From NCBI GenBank assembly GCA_023271515.1, contig JALPXQ010000076.1:1-5781 (forward strand): DNA of 5,781 nt, written 5' to 3'. The DNA comes from Dehalococcoidia bacterium. Its GTDB lineage: Bacteria; Chloroflexota; Dehalococcoidia; SZUA-161; SpSt-899. Positions 1-5,747 of the stretch are shown here, one piece after another. The notes under the pieces are model-generated. The model was not told the origin of the DNA. It ran no database searches and worked only from the letters and a program-made list of their open reading frames with translations. Both the position numbers and the translations under genes were made by a program. The first letter of the stretch is position 1; every line of letters starts with the position of its first letter.

Positions 1-18
1 TGGAACCCTAATTTAACA

Positions 19-33
19 TTGTCAAGTTAACAA
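19..33. promoter_or_regulatory. Near-perfect palindrome over the -35 box (candidate operator)
   Basis: TTGTCAAGTTAACAA is an inverted repeat with 7-base arms around a central G and one mismatched pair (TTGTCAA / TTAACAA). It covers the -35 hexamer entirely, where a bound repressor would block RNA polymerase. TTAACA also appears as a direct repeat at 13-18 and 27-32. No regulator gene is visible in the window, so the binding protein is unknown and the operator role is inferred from symmetry and position alone. Confidence 0.4.
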
Positions 34-47
34 TCCGGTGTTATAAT
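19..47 (+). promoter_or_regulatory. Strong sigma-70-type promoter with extended -10
   Basis: The -35 box TTGTCA (19-24) is followed after 17 nt by a perfect -10 box TATAAT (42-47). A TG one base upstream of the -10 (39-40) makes it an extended -10, TGTTATAAT. Transcription should start near 53-55 and read into the gene at 265. Box quality and ideal spacing are seen directly; activity is inferred. The same nine-base TGTTATAAT recurs at 5277-5285 ahead of the last gene. Confidence 0.8.
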
Positions 48-53
48 ATAGAC

Positions 54-264
54 AGGTGGGGAGGGGATGATTACCTGCCAGGCGAGGAAATGAGGGTGTT
101 TAGAAATACGCGGGGATTTCAGGGATTTCAAACGGAAAATTGAAGCTGGTGAATGCAAGACAGATTGGGGGTGAGAACTTTAGAGAATGAAACAGTGAAG
201 TCTGGACGCGAATCTGAGGCAAAATTAAACGGCCTCGAAATAAAAAGGAGAGGAGATTATCGAA
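54..264 (+). promoter_or_regulatory. Long 5' leader of the DUF418 gene
   Basis: About 210 nt separate the inferred transcription start from the ATG at 265. I recognise no riboswitch or gene here. Visible elements are: a short hairpin at the 5' end (CAGGT 53-57 with ACCTG 73-77); two mini-ORFs, ATG 67 to TGA 93 (8 codons) and ATG 90 to TGA 143 (17 codons); an exact 9-bp tandem repeat at 113-130; and two short words resembling the intergenic repeat described below (136-147 and 222-236). The ribosome-binding site for the gene is AAGGAGAGGAG at 245-255, nine bases before the start codon. The mini-ORFs lack recognisable products. Confidence 0.4.
113..130 (+). repeat. Exact 9-bp tandem repeat, two units
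   Basis: GGGATTTCA occurs twice back to back (113-121 and 122-130) within the leader. Two units are too few for a variable tandem array but could mark a slippage product or a binding half-site pair. Function unknown. Confidence 0.5.
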
Positions 265-1524
265 ATGACAACGGAACGCTCGGCTTTAACGCCTGTTGCA
301 CCTCAGCAGCGGGTAGAAGTGCTGGATATCATTCGCGGCGTGGCCTTGTTCGCTATATTGTTCGCGAACATGGCCATGTTTAGATTGGAGTATTTCAGTC
401 CAATCATAGAGGCGCTCGGACTATCGGGCTTGGTTGAGCCCATCAGCTCCCTGGACCGGGCGGCTTACTGGGTAGTTAATATGTTCATTTCCGGCAGGTT
501 TCTCCCCATCCTGGCGATGCTTTTCGGCTGGGGATGCTACATGATCATGGAACGAGCGGAGCAAAAGGGACTTTCTTATAAATCGCTCCTCTGGCGCAGG
601 TTGCTGCTGCTTTTTGGGTTCGGAGTCTTGCACTACGTGTTCATCTGGCATGGAGACATCCTGATGACGTTTGCGGTAAACGGGGCATTCCTCCTGTTAT
701 TTCTGAGGATGAGCACCGCCTCGTTGCGTAAATGGATCGTTGGTTGGATCATCGGGTTTCTTGTGATCGGCAGCGTGATCGGCATCGGTATAGGGTTCGG
801 TCTCCAGCATATAACAGCGATGGAACCAGCAAATGTCACCAATTTCATAGAGGAGATGGATGCTTCACTAACCCAGGTCTATCGAGAGGGATCTTACTGG
901 GAGGTTGTGCGGAGCCGCGCCCTTATTCCGCTGGTTATGCCGTTCGTCCTTCCATTCACGGTCCCTTTTATGCTGATATTCTTCCTGGCAGGACTCTATG
1001 CCGCAAAAGCAAAGGTCATCGACAGACTCATCCGCGGGGAGGGCCCGCTCAGCCGGGCTCTGTTGCCGAGTTTCATCTGTGCTATGCTCGGTATGGGCAT
1101 CTCCACGTGGATGATCCGGGTAAGTGACAACTGGCTGGTATTTGGAGTTGCCGGGATACTGGGGACAATCGGTTGGATAGCGAACGTCCTGTTTTACATC
1201 TTAGCGCTTATCAGGTTAAGCAAAAGCGATCTCTTCGGAAGGTTCCTCAGGCCATTTATTCCCGTGGGGCGGATGCCGCTAACGACCTACTTGACGCAAT
1301 CGGTCGTCGCCACCTCTATATTCTACGGCTACGGTCTCGGTCTCGCCGGCCAGGTGGGGGCCGCTGAAGGAATATTGCTGACCGTGGTCATATTCGCTGG
1401 TCAGATGATCTTCAGTCGGCTGTGGTTCAAGTCGTTTACCTTGGGCCCGGCGGAATGGCTATGGCGGAGATTGATGTACGGCCGGGGGGTGAGGCTGCGT
1501 TACGCTCCCATCACCAAGGTTTAG
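265..1524 (+). CDS. DUF418 family (YeiB-like) integral membrane protein
   Basis: This 419-residue protein spans the inner membrane many times. The N-terminal region has the family signature: a charged stretch, then LDIIRG (20-25), then a hydrophobic helix ending in ANM (34-36). Next come the conserved GRFLPILAMLFGWG block (77-90), the arginine pair at 111-112, and H123 with WHGDIL (128-133). The C-terminal DUF418 domain, about 250-410, includes PVGRMPLTTYLTQS (333-346) and closes with LGPAEWLWRR (393-402). Length and motif order fit a complete member. The family has no settled biochemical function; transport and envelope roles have been suggested, and its layout recalls membrane acyltransferases. 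The ATG start is supported by the AAGGAGAGGAG site nine bases upstream and by the N-terminal signature lying just inside the protein. The promoter at 19-47 should drive it. The next gene lies 204 bp downstream, so co-transcription is possible but not shown. Confidence 0.88.
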   Translation: MTTERSALTPVAPQQRVEVLDIIRGVALFAILFANMAMFRLEYFSPIIEALGLSGLVEPISSLDRAAYWVVNMFISGRFLPILAMLFGWGCYMIMERAEQKGLSYKSLLWRRLLLLFGFGVLHYVFIWHGDILMTFAVNGAFLLLFLRMSTASLRKWIVGWIIGFLVIGSVIGIGIGFGLQHITAMEPANVTNFIEEMDASLTQVYREGSYWEVVRSRALIPLVMPFVLPFTVPFMLIFFLAGLYAAKAKVIDRLIRGEGPLSRALLPSFICAMLGMGISTWMIRVSDNWLVFGVAGILGTIGWIANVLFYILALIRLSKSDLFGRFLRPFIPVGRMPLTTYLTQSVVATSIFYGYGLGLAGQVGAAEGILLTVVIFAGQMIFSRLWFKSFTLGPAEWLWRRLMYGRGVRLRYAPITKV

Positions 1525-1539
1525 GTTTTTGACTGGATA

Positions 1540-1598
1540 ACAGGATAAACGAGATGGGAATCCCCGCCCCCCCTTCCCGAGGACAAGGTTAATCCTGT
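1540..1598. repeat. Nested inverted repeat after the DUF418 gene
   Basis: ACAGGATAAAC (1540-1550) can pair with GTTAATCCTGT (1588-1598) at 10 of 11 positions. Inside it, GGGAA (1556-1560) pairs with TTCCC (1574-1578), and the inner loop contains a run of seven C. The structure sits just downstream of a stop codon, where terminators or mRNA-stabilising elements occur, but no T-run follows it, so it is not a standard intrinsic terminator. It could also be a small non-autonomous repeat element. I see no second copy in the window. Confidence 0.45.
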
Positions 1599-1657
1599 CG
1601 AAACAGCCTCTCTGCGGCCGAGGGCAGGACTGACAACCTGAGCAGTTACTAAGAAAC

Positions 1658-1694
1658 AAGATCATCAGGTGGATTCTCCCCCCTGATCGATCTT
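1658..1694. promoter_or_regulatory. 12-bp stem-loop upstream of the ABC exporter
   Basis: AAGATCATCAGG (1658-1669) pairs with CCTGATCGATCTT (1682-1694) as a 12-bp stem with one bulged G and a 12-nt loop. It ends 34 nt before the GTG start at 1729. No T-run follows on the + strand, so read-through is expected. On the - strand the stem is followed by a T-rich GTTTCTT. It may be a transcript-processing or stabilising hairpin, or a weak terminator. The fold is seen in the sequence; its role is not. Confidence 0.45.
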
Positions 1695-1728
1695 GCAGGA
1701 AACGTGTGCCTTGGATTAAGAACAGAAC

Positions 1729-3393
1729 GTGAGAACGCTTGGTCAGTTTCGATATCTGCTCCCCGCGTTTGGGCGCATCAAGGGAATGCTGGCGCTTGCA
1801 GGACTGGTGACGCTGTCAGTAAGCCTGATTGCCCTCCTTCCCCCGTACCTGGCTAAACTGGTATTCGACCGGGGCGTTGCCGCCGGCGATATCGGCACCA
1901 TTGTATTCTTCGGCTTGCTGGCAATCGGGGCTCACCTAGTCTCCTCAGTGCTCGGGTTTGCGGAAGATGCGCTCTCTGGCGTTGCCGGCACTCGGTTCAC
2001 CGTGAACATAAAAAGCCAGGCCGTGCAGCGGCTGCTACAGATGAGGCTTGAGTTCTTCGACAAACACCAGAGCGGTTATTTGGCCGAGCGGCTAAGCGAG
2101 GTGCAGATGCTGGGTCAGTTCGTTTCGCCAACGATCTTTCAGTTCCTGGGTAGCCTCATTCAGTTTATAGGGGCGCTTGTCATCATGGCCCGAATAAGCG
2201 TTGAGATCACCATTGTCCCTCTACTTTTTGTGGTGCCTTTCTACTTCATCACTCGCAAGATGAGTGGTAGTCTGAAGGAGACTTCCGAGGAGCTTATGGA
2301 GACTGGCGCACAAATGATGGGTTCCTTGCAGGAGATGATTGGCGGAGTCGCCGAGGTCAAACAGTCCACAGCCGAGGAGAGGAAGAGCCATGAGGCGGCT
2401 GCTCAGTTTGCGGCTGTTGGCAGCCAGGAAATTAAACAATCCATCTTTATGGGGCTGGGGATGGGCTCCATTGATTTTCTGACAAATCTGGTGATGGTGA
2501 TTGTGCTCATCCTCAGCGGGATATTTATTGTCAGGGGGGAGTTGTCAATCGGCGATTATGTAGCCCTTGTTGGATATGTTGGGAGGTTGTTTACCCCGGT
2601 GCAGTTGGCGGGCATGTTCATACTGACCATTCAACCTGCCATGGCCGCCCTCGAGCGATTAAGGCCGATATTTGAGGAAAAGACAGAACGAGAGGTGGGT
2701 GGAAAGAATCGCGTAAAAAAACTGGAAGGTGCCATTTCGTTTAATAACGTAAGGTTCGCCTACGATTCGGCGAAAGACCCTGTTCTTAGAGGCTGTAGCT
2801 TTTCCATAGCGCCTGCTGAGTGCGTGGCGATCCTCGGCAAGAACGGGGCCGGAAAATCGACGGTCGTGAAATTGATGCTGGGCTTTTACCCGGAGTACGA
2901 TGGAGAGATCCTTATTGATGGGCGCAACCTGCGCGACTACGACGTGGTCTCCTTGAGAAGGAGGGTGGGGATAGTCTCTCAGAACGTCGTTCTCTTTACC
3001 GGAAGCCTTTGGGAGAACGTTAAAATGGCAAGTCCCGAGGCCTCAAACGAAGCGGTGGAGCGGGCTCTTGCCTTGAGCGGATGTAGGGACACATTCGACG
3101 GGGATCTAGGCAAGATAGACATTGCTGAGTCAGGGAAAACCCTCTCAGGAGGACAGAGACAGGCAGTCGCCATCGCCCGGTGTCTGCTCAAAGATCCGGA
3201 CGTGTTGATATTCGATGAAGCAACAGCCCATTTAGATAGCAGCACCCGTGGTGTGGTCATGCATGCCTTAAATCACGTGTTTGCCCACAAAACGAGGGTT
3301 CTGATAACCCACGATCGAGAAATAGCAGGAGTTGCCGACACCGTTCTCTTTTTGGAGGAAGGGGTTGTCAAGAGGGGATATTCTACCACATAG
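1729..3393 (+). CDS. ABC exporter half-transporter (fused permease and ATPase)
   Basis: A 554-residue protein that would dimerise in the inner membrane and export a substrate using ATP. Residues about 15-305 form the six-helix exporter domain, with the cytoplasmic-loop block around FFDK (109-112). The nucleotide-binding domain is intact: A-loop Y345, Walker A GKNGAGKST (370-378, K376), Q-loop Q418, signature LSGGQ (472-476), Walker B LIFDE (493-497, catalytic E497), D-loop AHLD (500-503) and switch H528. There is no N-terminal C39 peptidase domain, so it is not a peptide-processing exporter. Substrate is unknown; the lipid A, multidrug and bacteriocin branches cannot be told apart here. An in-frame TAA at 1717-1719 leaves GTG 1729 as the earliest possible start, and the family N-terminus begins there, but no good ribosome-binding site precedes it. 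A homodimer is the simplest model, because no partner half-transporter lies nearby. Confidence 0.92.
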   Translation: MRTLGQFRYLLPAFGRIKGMLALAGLVTLSVSLIALLPPYLAKLVFDRGVAAGDIGTIVFFGLLAIGAHLVSSVLGFAEDALSGVAGTRFTVNIKSQAVQRLLQMRLEFFDKHQSGYLAERLSEVQMLGQFVSPTIFQFLGSLIQFIGALVIMARISVEITIVPLLFVVPFYFITRKMSGSLKETSEELMETGAQMMGSLQEMIGGVAEVKQSTAEERKSHEAAAQFAAVGSQEIKQSIFMGLGMGSIDFLTNLVMVIVLILSGIFIVRGELSIGDYVALVGYVGRLFTPVQLAGMFILTIQPAMAALERLRPIFEEKTEREVGGKNRVKKLEGAISFNNVRFAYDSAKDPVLRGCSFSIAPAECVAILGKNGAGKSTVVKLMLGFYPEYDGEILIDGRNLRDYDVVSLRRRVGIVSQNVVLFTGSLWENVKMASPEASNEAVERALALSGCRDTFDGDLGKIDIAESGKTLSGGQRQAVAIARCLLKDPDVLIFDEATAHLDSSTRGVVMHALNHVFAHKTRVLITHDREIAGVADTVLFLEEGVVKRGYSTT

Positions 3394-3412
3394 GTGGGCG
3401 TGAAGGCTATCT

Positions 3413-3466
3413 AAAACCAGCCAAAATCGAAGCTAAAATCAGGTCTAAACGACCTCTGTGAAAGAG
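3413..3466 (+). repeat. Dispersed intergenic repeat, copy 1
   Basis: The stretch AAAACCAGCCAAAATCGAAG, continuing GCTAAA-type at its 3' side, matches the copy starting near 5304 with only two substitutions over about 25 bases. Copy 1 then carries 12 extra bases bounded by CTAAA direct repeats, and similarity resumes at CTAAACGACCTCTGTG through AAGAG (to 3466). A small hairpin, AGGTC/GACCT (3441-3445 with 3451-3455), exists only in this copy. The repeat lies immediately downstream of the ABC exporter and runs up to or into the ATPase remnant. Origin unknown; a small mobile element or a duplicated leader segment are both possible. Confidence 0.55.
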
Positions 3467-3609
3467 CAATTATAGATGACCGTGGTCCTTGAAGGAATGG
3501 AAACGCATATTAGCAGGCTGCCTTAGAGGGTTCCACCCTGGAGGACATCTTTCTTGAGCATACCGGCGATTTCGATGCGGATACCAAAGCTCCTAGAGGA
3601 GCTTGGTGC
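3454..3609 (+). pseudogene. Decayed C-terminal remnant of an ABC-2-type ATPase gene
   Basis: Reading the frame of 3520-3567 gives ALEGSTLEDIFLEHTG. This closely matches the C-terminal tail typical of ABC-2-system ATPases, where a serine-leucine-glutamate-(D/E)-(I/V)-F-L block ends the protein just before the permease gene. Upstream in the same frame, 3454-3486 reads LCERAIIDDRG, like the LCDRVAIIDRG segment that follows the switch histidine in these ATPases, though the first part overlaps the dispersed repeat and could be chance. A second frame at 3479-3523 reads TVVLEGMETHISRLP and may hold the variable segment between them. Stops at 3487-3489 (TGA) and 3511-3513 (TAG) break the frame. Walker A, signature and Walker B are all absent. 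The reading is from motif memory; the core match is convincing and the flanks are tentative. Confidence 0.65.
3595..3601 (+). promoter_or_regulatory. Ribosome-binding site of the ABC-2 permease
   Basis: AGAGGAG lies eight bases before ATG 3610 and fixes that start. The reading frame is open further upstream, back to the TAG at 3511, but it holds no ATG, GTG or TTG, so the upstream part is ATPase debris rather than an N-terminal extension. Confidence 0.7.
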
Positions 3610-5214
3610 ATGATTAAAGTTCTCCTGCAAAACGAAGCGATAGTCTTTAGGAATAGCTACCTTAAGACGCGAAGGCAGATACTCATCGCCCTCGCTTTGC
3701 TGATCCCCTTCTACCTTGTGCTTGTGGAAGGGCTGGGGCGGGAATTTGTGGGAATGATGCGCGGGCTAGTGGGTGACCTTCCCCCGGAACTGGCAATGCC
3801 TGTTATCACATCCCTCTTTTATGTTATACTGCCCTGGCTTTTGATTTTAGGCTTTTCATTCATGGTGAAGGAAGCTCCATTCAAGTTCTACCACTCACCT
3901 GATCTTAGCCTTCTCGTCTCCAGTCCCATACCAGCAAGTACCCTCTTCGTCTTCCGCTTCATGCTGGTTGCCTTTTTCCCAATAAGGGTGTTGTTTGGTC
4001 TTGCCATAACACTTGCGCTCCTGATTGGTATAGGTATAGTCGGCGCTGCCCCCTGGTTCTATTACCTGTTTAGCCCTCTTATAGTCTCCTTTCTCCTTGT
4101 GATATCTGCTGCCTTCGCTATAGTTTTGGTGATGCTACTGGCTAAGGTGTTATCACCCAAAAAGATAATGCTGGCGACAGTTGCCTTTGGTCTTATCGGA
4201 ATGTTCTTGTGGATAGTCCTCATTACTATGGGCGAGGAGATATTGCCCCGATTGCTTGAGTCGGTAATGGCTGGACAGTTGATCTGGTATTTAGTCTTTC
4301 CCTTAAGCGATGCCGCCAGGGTCTTAAGCGGTCTGGTTCAGGGAGAGATTGCATTGCTGCTACTTGGGCGCCTGCTTCTTGCTTGCGGGGTTATTCTTTC
4401 TGCATCCACCTTGGCAGCAGGGAAACTCTTCTATGAAGGCTATGAAAGATCGCAACTGGTAGAGATCGCTGCCGAAAAACGGGTCGAACGGCAAGCTAAG
4501 GCCCCTCGTTTCCTGGGGAGAAGGAGCAATCTTATCCTAACCGAGTGGAAGAAGGCGGTGCGTAACTATGGGATGGCCCAAGAAGCGCTTAGGCCTCTGA
4601 TGATACTGTTCCTGTATCTTTTTATGGTCGGGGGGACCGCACCACCGGAGCCATGGGATAGTCTACGCCTTCTTGTCCATATCGGAATGATCGGTTTCCT
4701 GGTTTCTCAGGCGGTAGCGCCCTTCTTTGCCCCTGCGTCTGCGGGGCAAGATAGAAAAGCGCTCCGCGAACAGTACTCCGTGCTTAAGGCTGCACCCTTC
4801 GTGGGAAGGGAGCTTATTTTGTCTCACTGGCTTGCCCCGTTTGTTCCCCAGATACTCCTTTCGGGGACAATATTGCTTGTGCTTAATATCGTTATCGGAA
4901 GCAGTATCCTGATTATCCTTCTTTCTCTGGCGGTTCTGGCTCTGCTTGTGGGGGCAGGTAGAGCCTTTTCACTGATGATAGATATGGCAGCGTATAGCAG
5001 ACAGGAAGAGACAACCAATCTGCTTCACCGTGTTCTACGCATCATCCTGCCCATTGTTTATTATAAGCTTGCCCTGGGGATTCTTGCCGTGGGACTGGTC
5101 TTCACCGGGGTGATGATAGCTATCAGCAATGCTGCCTTCCTGGCTTTCATCGGTTTCACTTTTTATCACTCCTTGCACCTGGGTGCTAAGTACTGGGAGA
5201 TGATGGAGATATAG
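3610..5214 (+). CDS. Large ABC-2-type transporter permease, likely orphaned
   Basis: A 534-residue, strongly hydrophobic protein with roughly a dozen predicted membrane helices and no ATPase motifs. It looks like the large putative ABC exporter permeases of the ABC-2 group. The chain appears duplicated: a short cytoplasmic block reading LLVSSPIP (101-108) in the first half has a counterpart SVLKAAPF (390-397) in the second. Each comes after one or more helices and before a long hydrophobic run, as expected for the elements that touch the ATPase. A charged cytoplasmic stretch, about 275-320 (for example EKRVERQAKAP), links the halves. Such permeases normally follow directly behind their ATPase gene; here only that gene's tail remains. 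The protein itself shows no frameshift or truncation. Without a partner it would be inactive unless an ATPase is supplied from elsewhere. Substrate unknown. Confidence 0.8.
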   Translation: MIKVLLQNEAIVFRNSYLKTRRQILIALALLIPFYLVLVEGLGREFVGMMRGLVGDLPPELAMPVITSLFYVILPWLLILGFSFMVKEAPFKFYHSPDLSLLVSSPIPASTLFVFRFMLVAFFPIRVLFGLAITLALLIGIGIVGAAPWFYYLFSPLIVSFLLVISAAFAIVLVMLLAKVLSPKKIMLATVAFGLIGMFLWIVLITMGEEILPRLLESVMAGQLIWYLVFPLSDAARVLSGLVQGEIALLLLGRLLLACGVILSASTLAAGKLFYEGYERSQLVEIAAEKRVERQAKAPRFLGRRSNLILTEWKKAVRNYGMAQEALRPLMILFLYLFMVGGTAPPEPWDSLRLLVHIGMIGFLVSQAVAPFFAPASAGQDRKALREQYSVLKAAPFVGRELILSHWLAPFVPQILLSGTILLVLNIVIGSSILIILLSLAVLALLVGAGRAFSLMIDMAAYSRQEETTNLLHRVLRIILPIVYYKLALGILAVGLVFTGVMIAISNAAFLAFIGFTFYHSLHLGAKYWEMMEI

Positions 5215-5230
5215 AGGTGCAAGATTGGCG

Positions 5231-5253
5231 GAGTTTTCACAGTTCGCAAACTC
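5231..5253. terminator. Weak stem-loop after the permease
   Basis: GAGTTT (5231-5236) pairs with AAACTC (5248-5253) around an 11-nt loop, 16 nt beyond the permease stop. Outer bases GGC (5227-5229) and GCC (5259-5261) could add a few pairs across an internal loop. There is no T-run, so an intrinsic terminator is only a possibility. Its position between a gene end and a new promoter fits a transcription boundary. Confidence 0.3.
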
Positions 5254-5276
5254 ATCTAGCCGATTCCTTCAACATC

Positions 5277-5285
5277 TGTTATAAT
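5277..5285 (+). promoter_or_regulatory. Extended -10 promoter of the LOR gene
   Basis: TGTTATAAT gives a perfect TATAAT (5280-5285) with the TG of an extended -10 (5277-5278). The 17-nt-spaced -35 position reads TAGCCG (5257-5262), which is poor, so the promoter would rely on the extended -10. Transcription would start near 5292, leaving a leader of about 70 nt before the GTG at 5361. The element is identical over nine bases to the promoter at 39-47. Confidence 0.6.
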
Positions 5286-5303
5286 GGTCGATAGGGATGA
5301 CCA

Positions 5304-5347
5304 TAAAACCGGCGAAAATCGAAGCTAAACGGGCTTTGTGTTAAGAG
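5304..5347 (+). repeat. Dispersed intergenic repeat, copy 2
   Basis: It begins TAAAACCGGCGAAAATCGAA, continues into GCTAAACGGGCTTTGTG, and aligns with 3413-3466 as the shorter form without the 12-base insertion. It lies in the leader of the LOR gene, between the -10 element and the ribosome-binding site AGGAGG (5346-5351), which it abuts. Being inside a transcribed leader, it could act as RNA. No clear strong hairpin is visible. Confidence 0.55.
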
Positions 5348-5360
5348 GAGGCGTCAAGAA

Positions 5361-5747
5361 GTGGCAGAACCAAGAGAACTTCATCCAGCATTCCGGCATA
5401 GGGAGTACCTGTTTCGCAGGGGGGTATTCAATGTGTATGGAGGGGCGTTCCATGTATATGATGCAAATGGGAATCTTGCTTTCTATGCAAAGCGGAACGT
5501 ATCTAAGGTGATGAGGCCGGAGTTTCTAGTTTACTCAGAGGGAATCCAGAAGGAAGAATTTCTCTCGATTGAGACCCCAAAGATTCTTGAAGGTGATACA
5601 ACTCATAATGTGCACGATACAACTACAGGCAAGACTGTCGGCCTTATAAGACGCAAGACTGTCAAATCCATTATTAAGGATGAATGGGTTTTCCTTTCTA
5701 ACGAAGGTGAAGAGATGGGAAAGATTTGTTATCGTTTCAGCAAATGA
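5361..5747 (+). CDS. LURP-one-related (LOR/scramblase-like) protein, C-terminally broken
   Basis: The 128-residue product begins with the arrangement I recognise from bacterial LOR-family proteins: a YLFRR-type start (16-20), YGGAFHVYDANGNLAFYAKR (26-45), then TTGKTVGLIRRK (88-99) and a KDEW block (106-109) near the end. The fold is the beta-barrel shared with Tubby C-terminal domains and phospholipid scramblases. Bacterial roles are unproven; membrane or lipid association is the usual guess. GTG 5361 is chosen because AGGAGG (5346-5351) lies nine bases upstream and no ATG is available in the open frame. Family members usually continue past the EMGKI position (118-122) by some 40 or more residues to a final strand and helix. 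Here the frame ends in CYRFSK and TGA, while a family-like C-terminus appears in another frame at 5728-5781. I judge the gene likely damaged; family assignment is firm, the lesion less so. Confidence 0.75.
   Translation: MAEPRELHPAFRHREYLFRRGVFNVYGGAFHVYDANGNLAFYAKRNVSKVMRPEFLVYSEGIQKEEFLSIETPKILEGDTTHNVHDTTTGKTVGLIRRKTVKSIIKDEWVFLSNEGEEMGKICYRFSK

Noticed and set aside
153..383. Open frame of 76 codons starting in the leader and overlapping the DUF418 start
   Set aside because: It overlaps the first 119 bases of a convincing gene in another frame, has no recognisable domain, and its second half is a shadow of the DUF418 codons.
421..848. Two overlapping - strand open frames inside the DUF418 gene
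   Set aside because: They are antisense to a well-supported gene, with low-complexity products that show no family pattern.
1526..1530. T-run after the DUF418 stop as an intrinsic terminator
   Set aside because: Five T directly follow the stop region but no GC-rich hairpin precedes them.
1459..1665. - strand open frame of 68 codons across the end of the DUF418 gene and the following gap
   Set aside because: The product has no recognisable motif, and much of it translates the inverted repeat and C-run.
2979..3260. - strand open frame of 93 codons opposite the ATPase domain
   Set aside because: It mirrors the Q-loop to D-loop region of the exporter; antisense shadow frames are common opposite such conserved GC-balanced codons.
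3394..3612. A separate small gene in the gap before the permease
   Set aside because: Open stretches are short and interrupted, and the only protein-like signal is the tail of an ABC ATPase, better explained as a remnant.
3822..3830. TGTTATACT, an extended -10-like element inside the permease
   Set aside because: It lies deep in the coding region, has no evident -35 or downstream start, and follows from Tyr/Val/Ile codons of a membrane helix.
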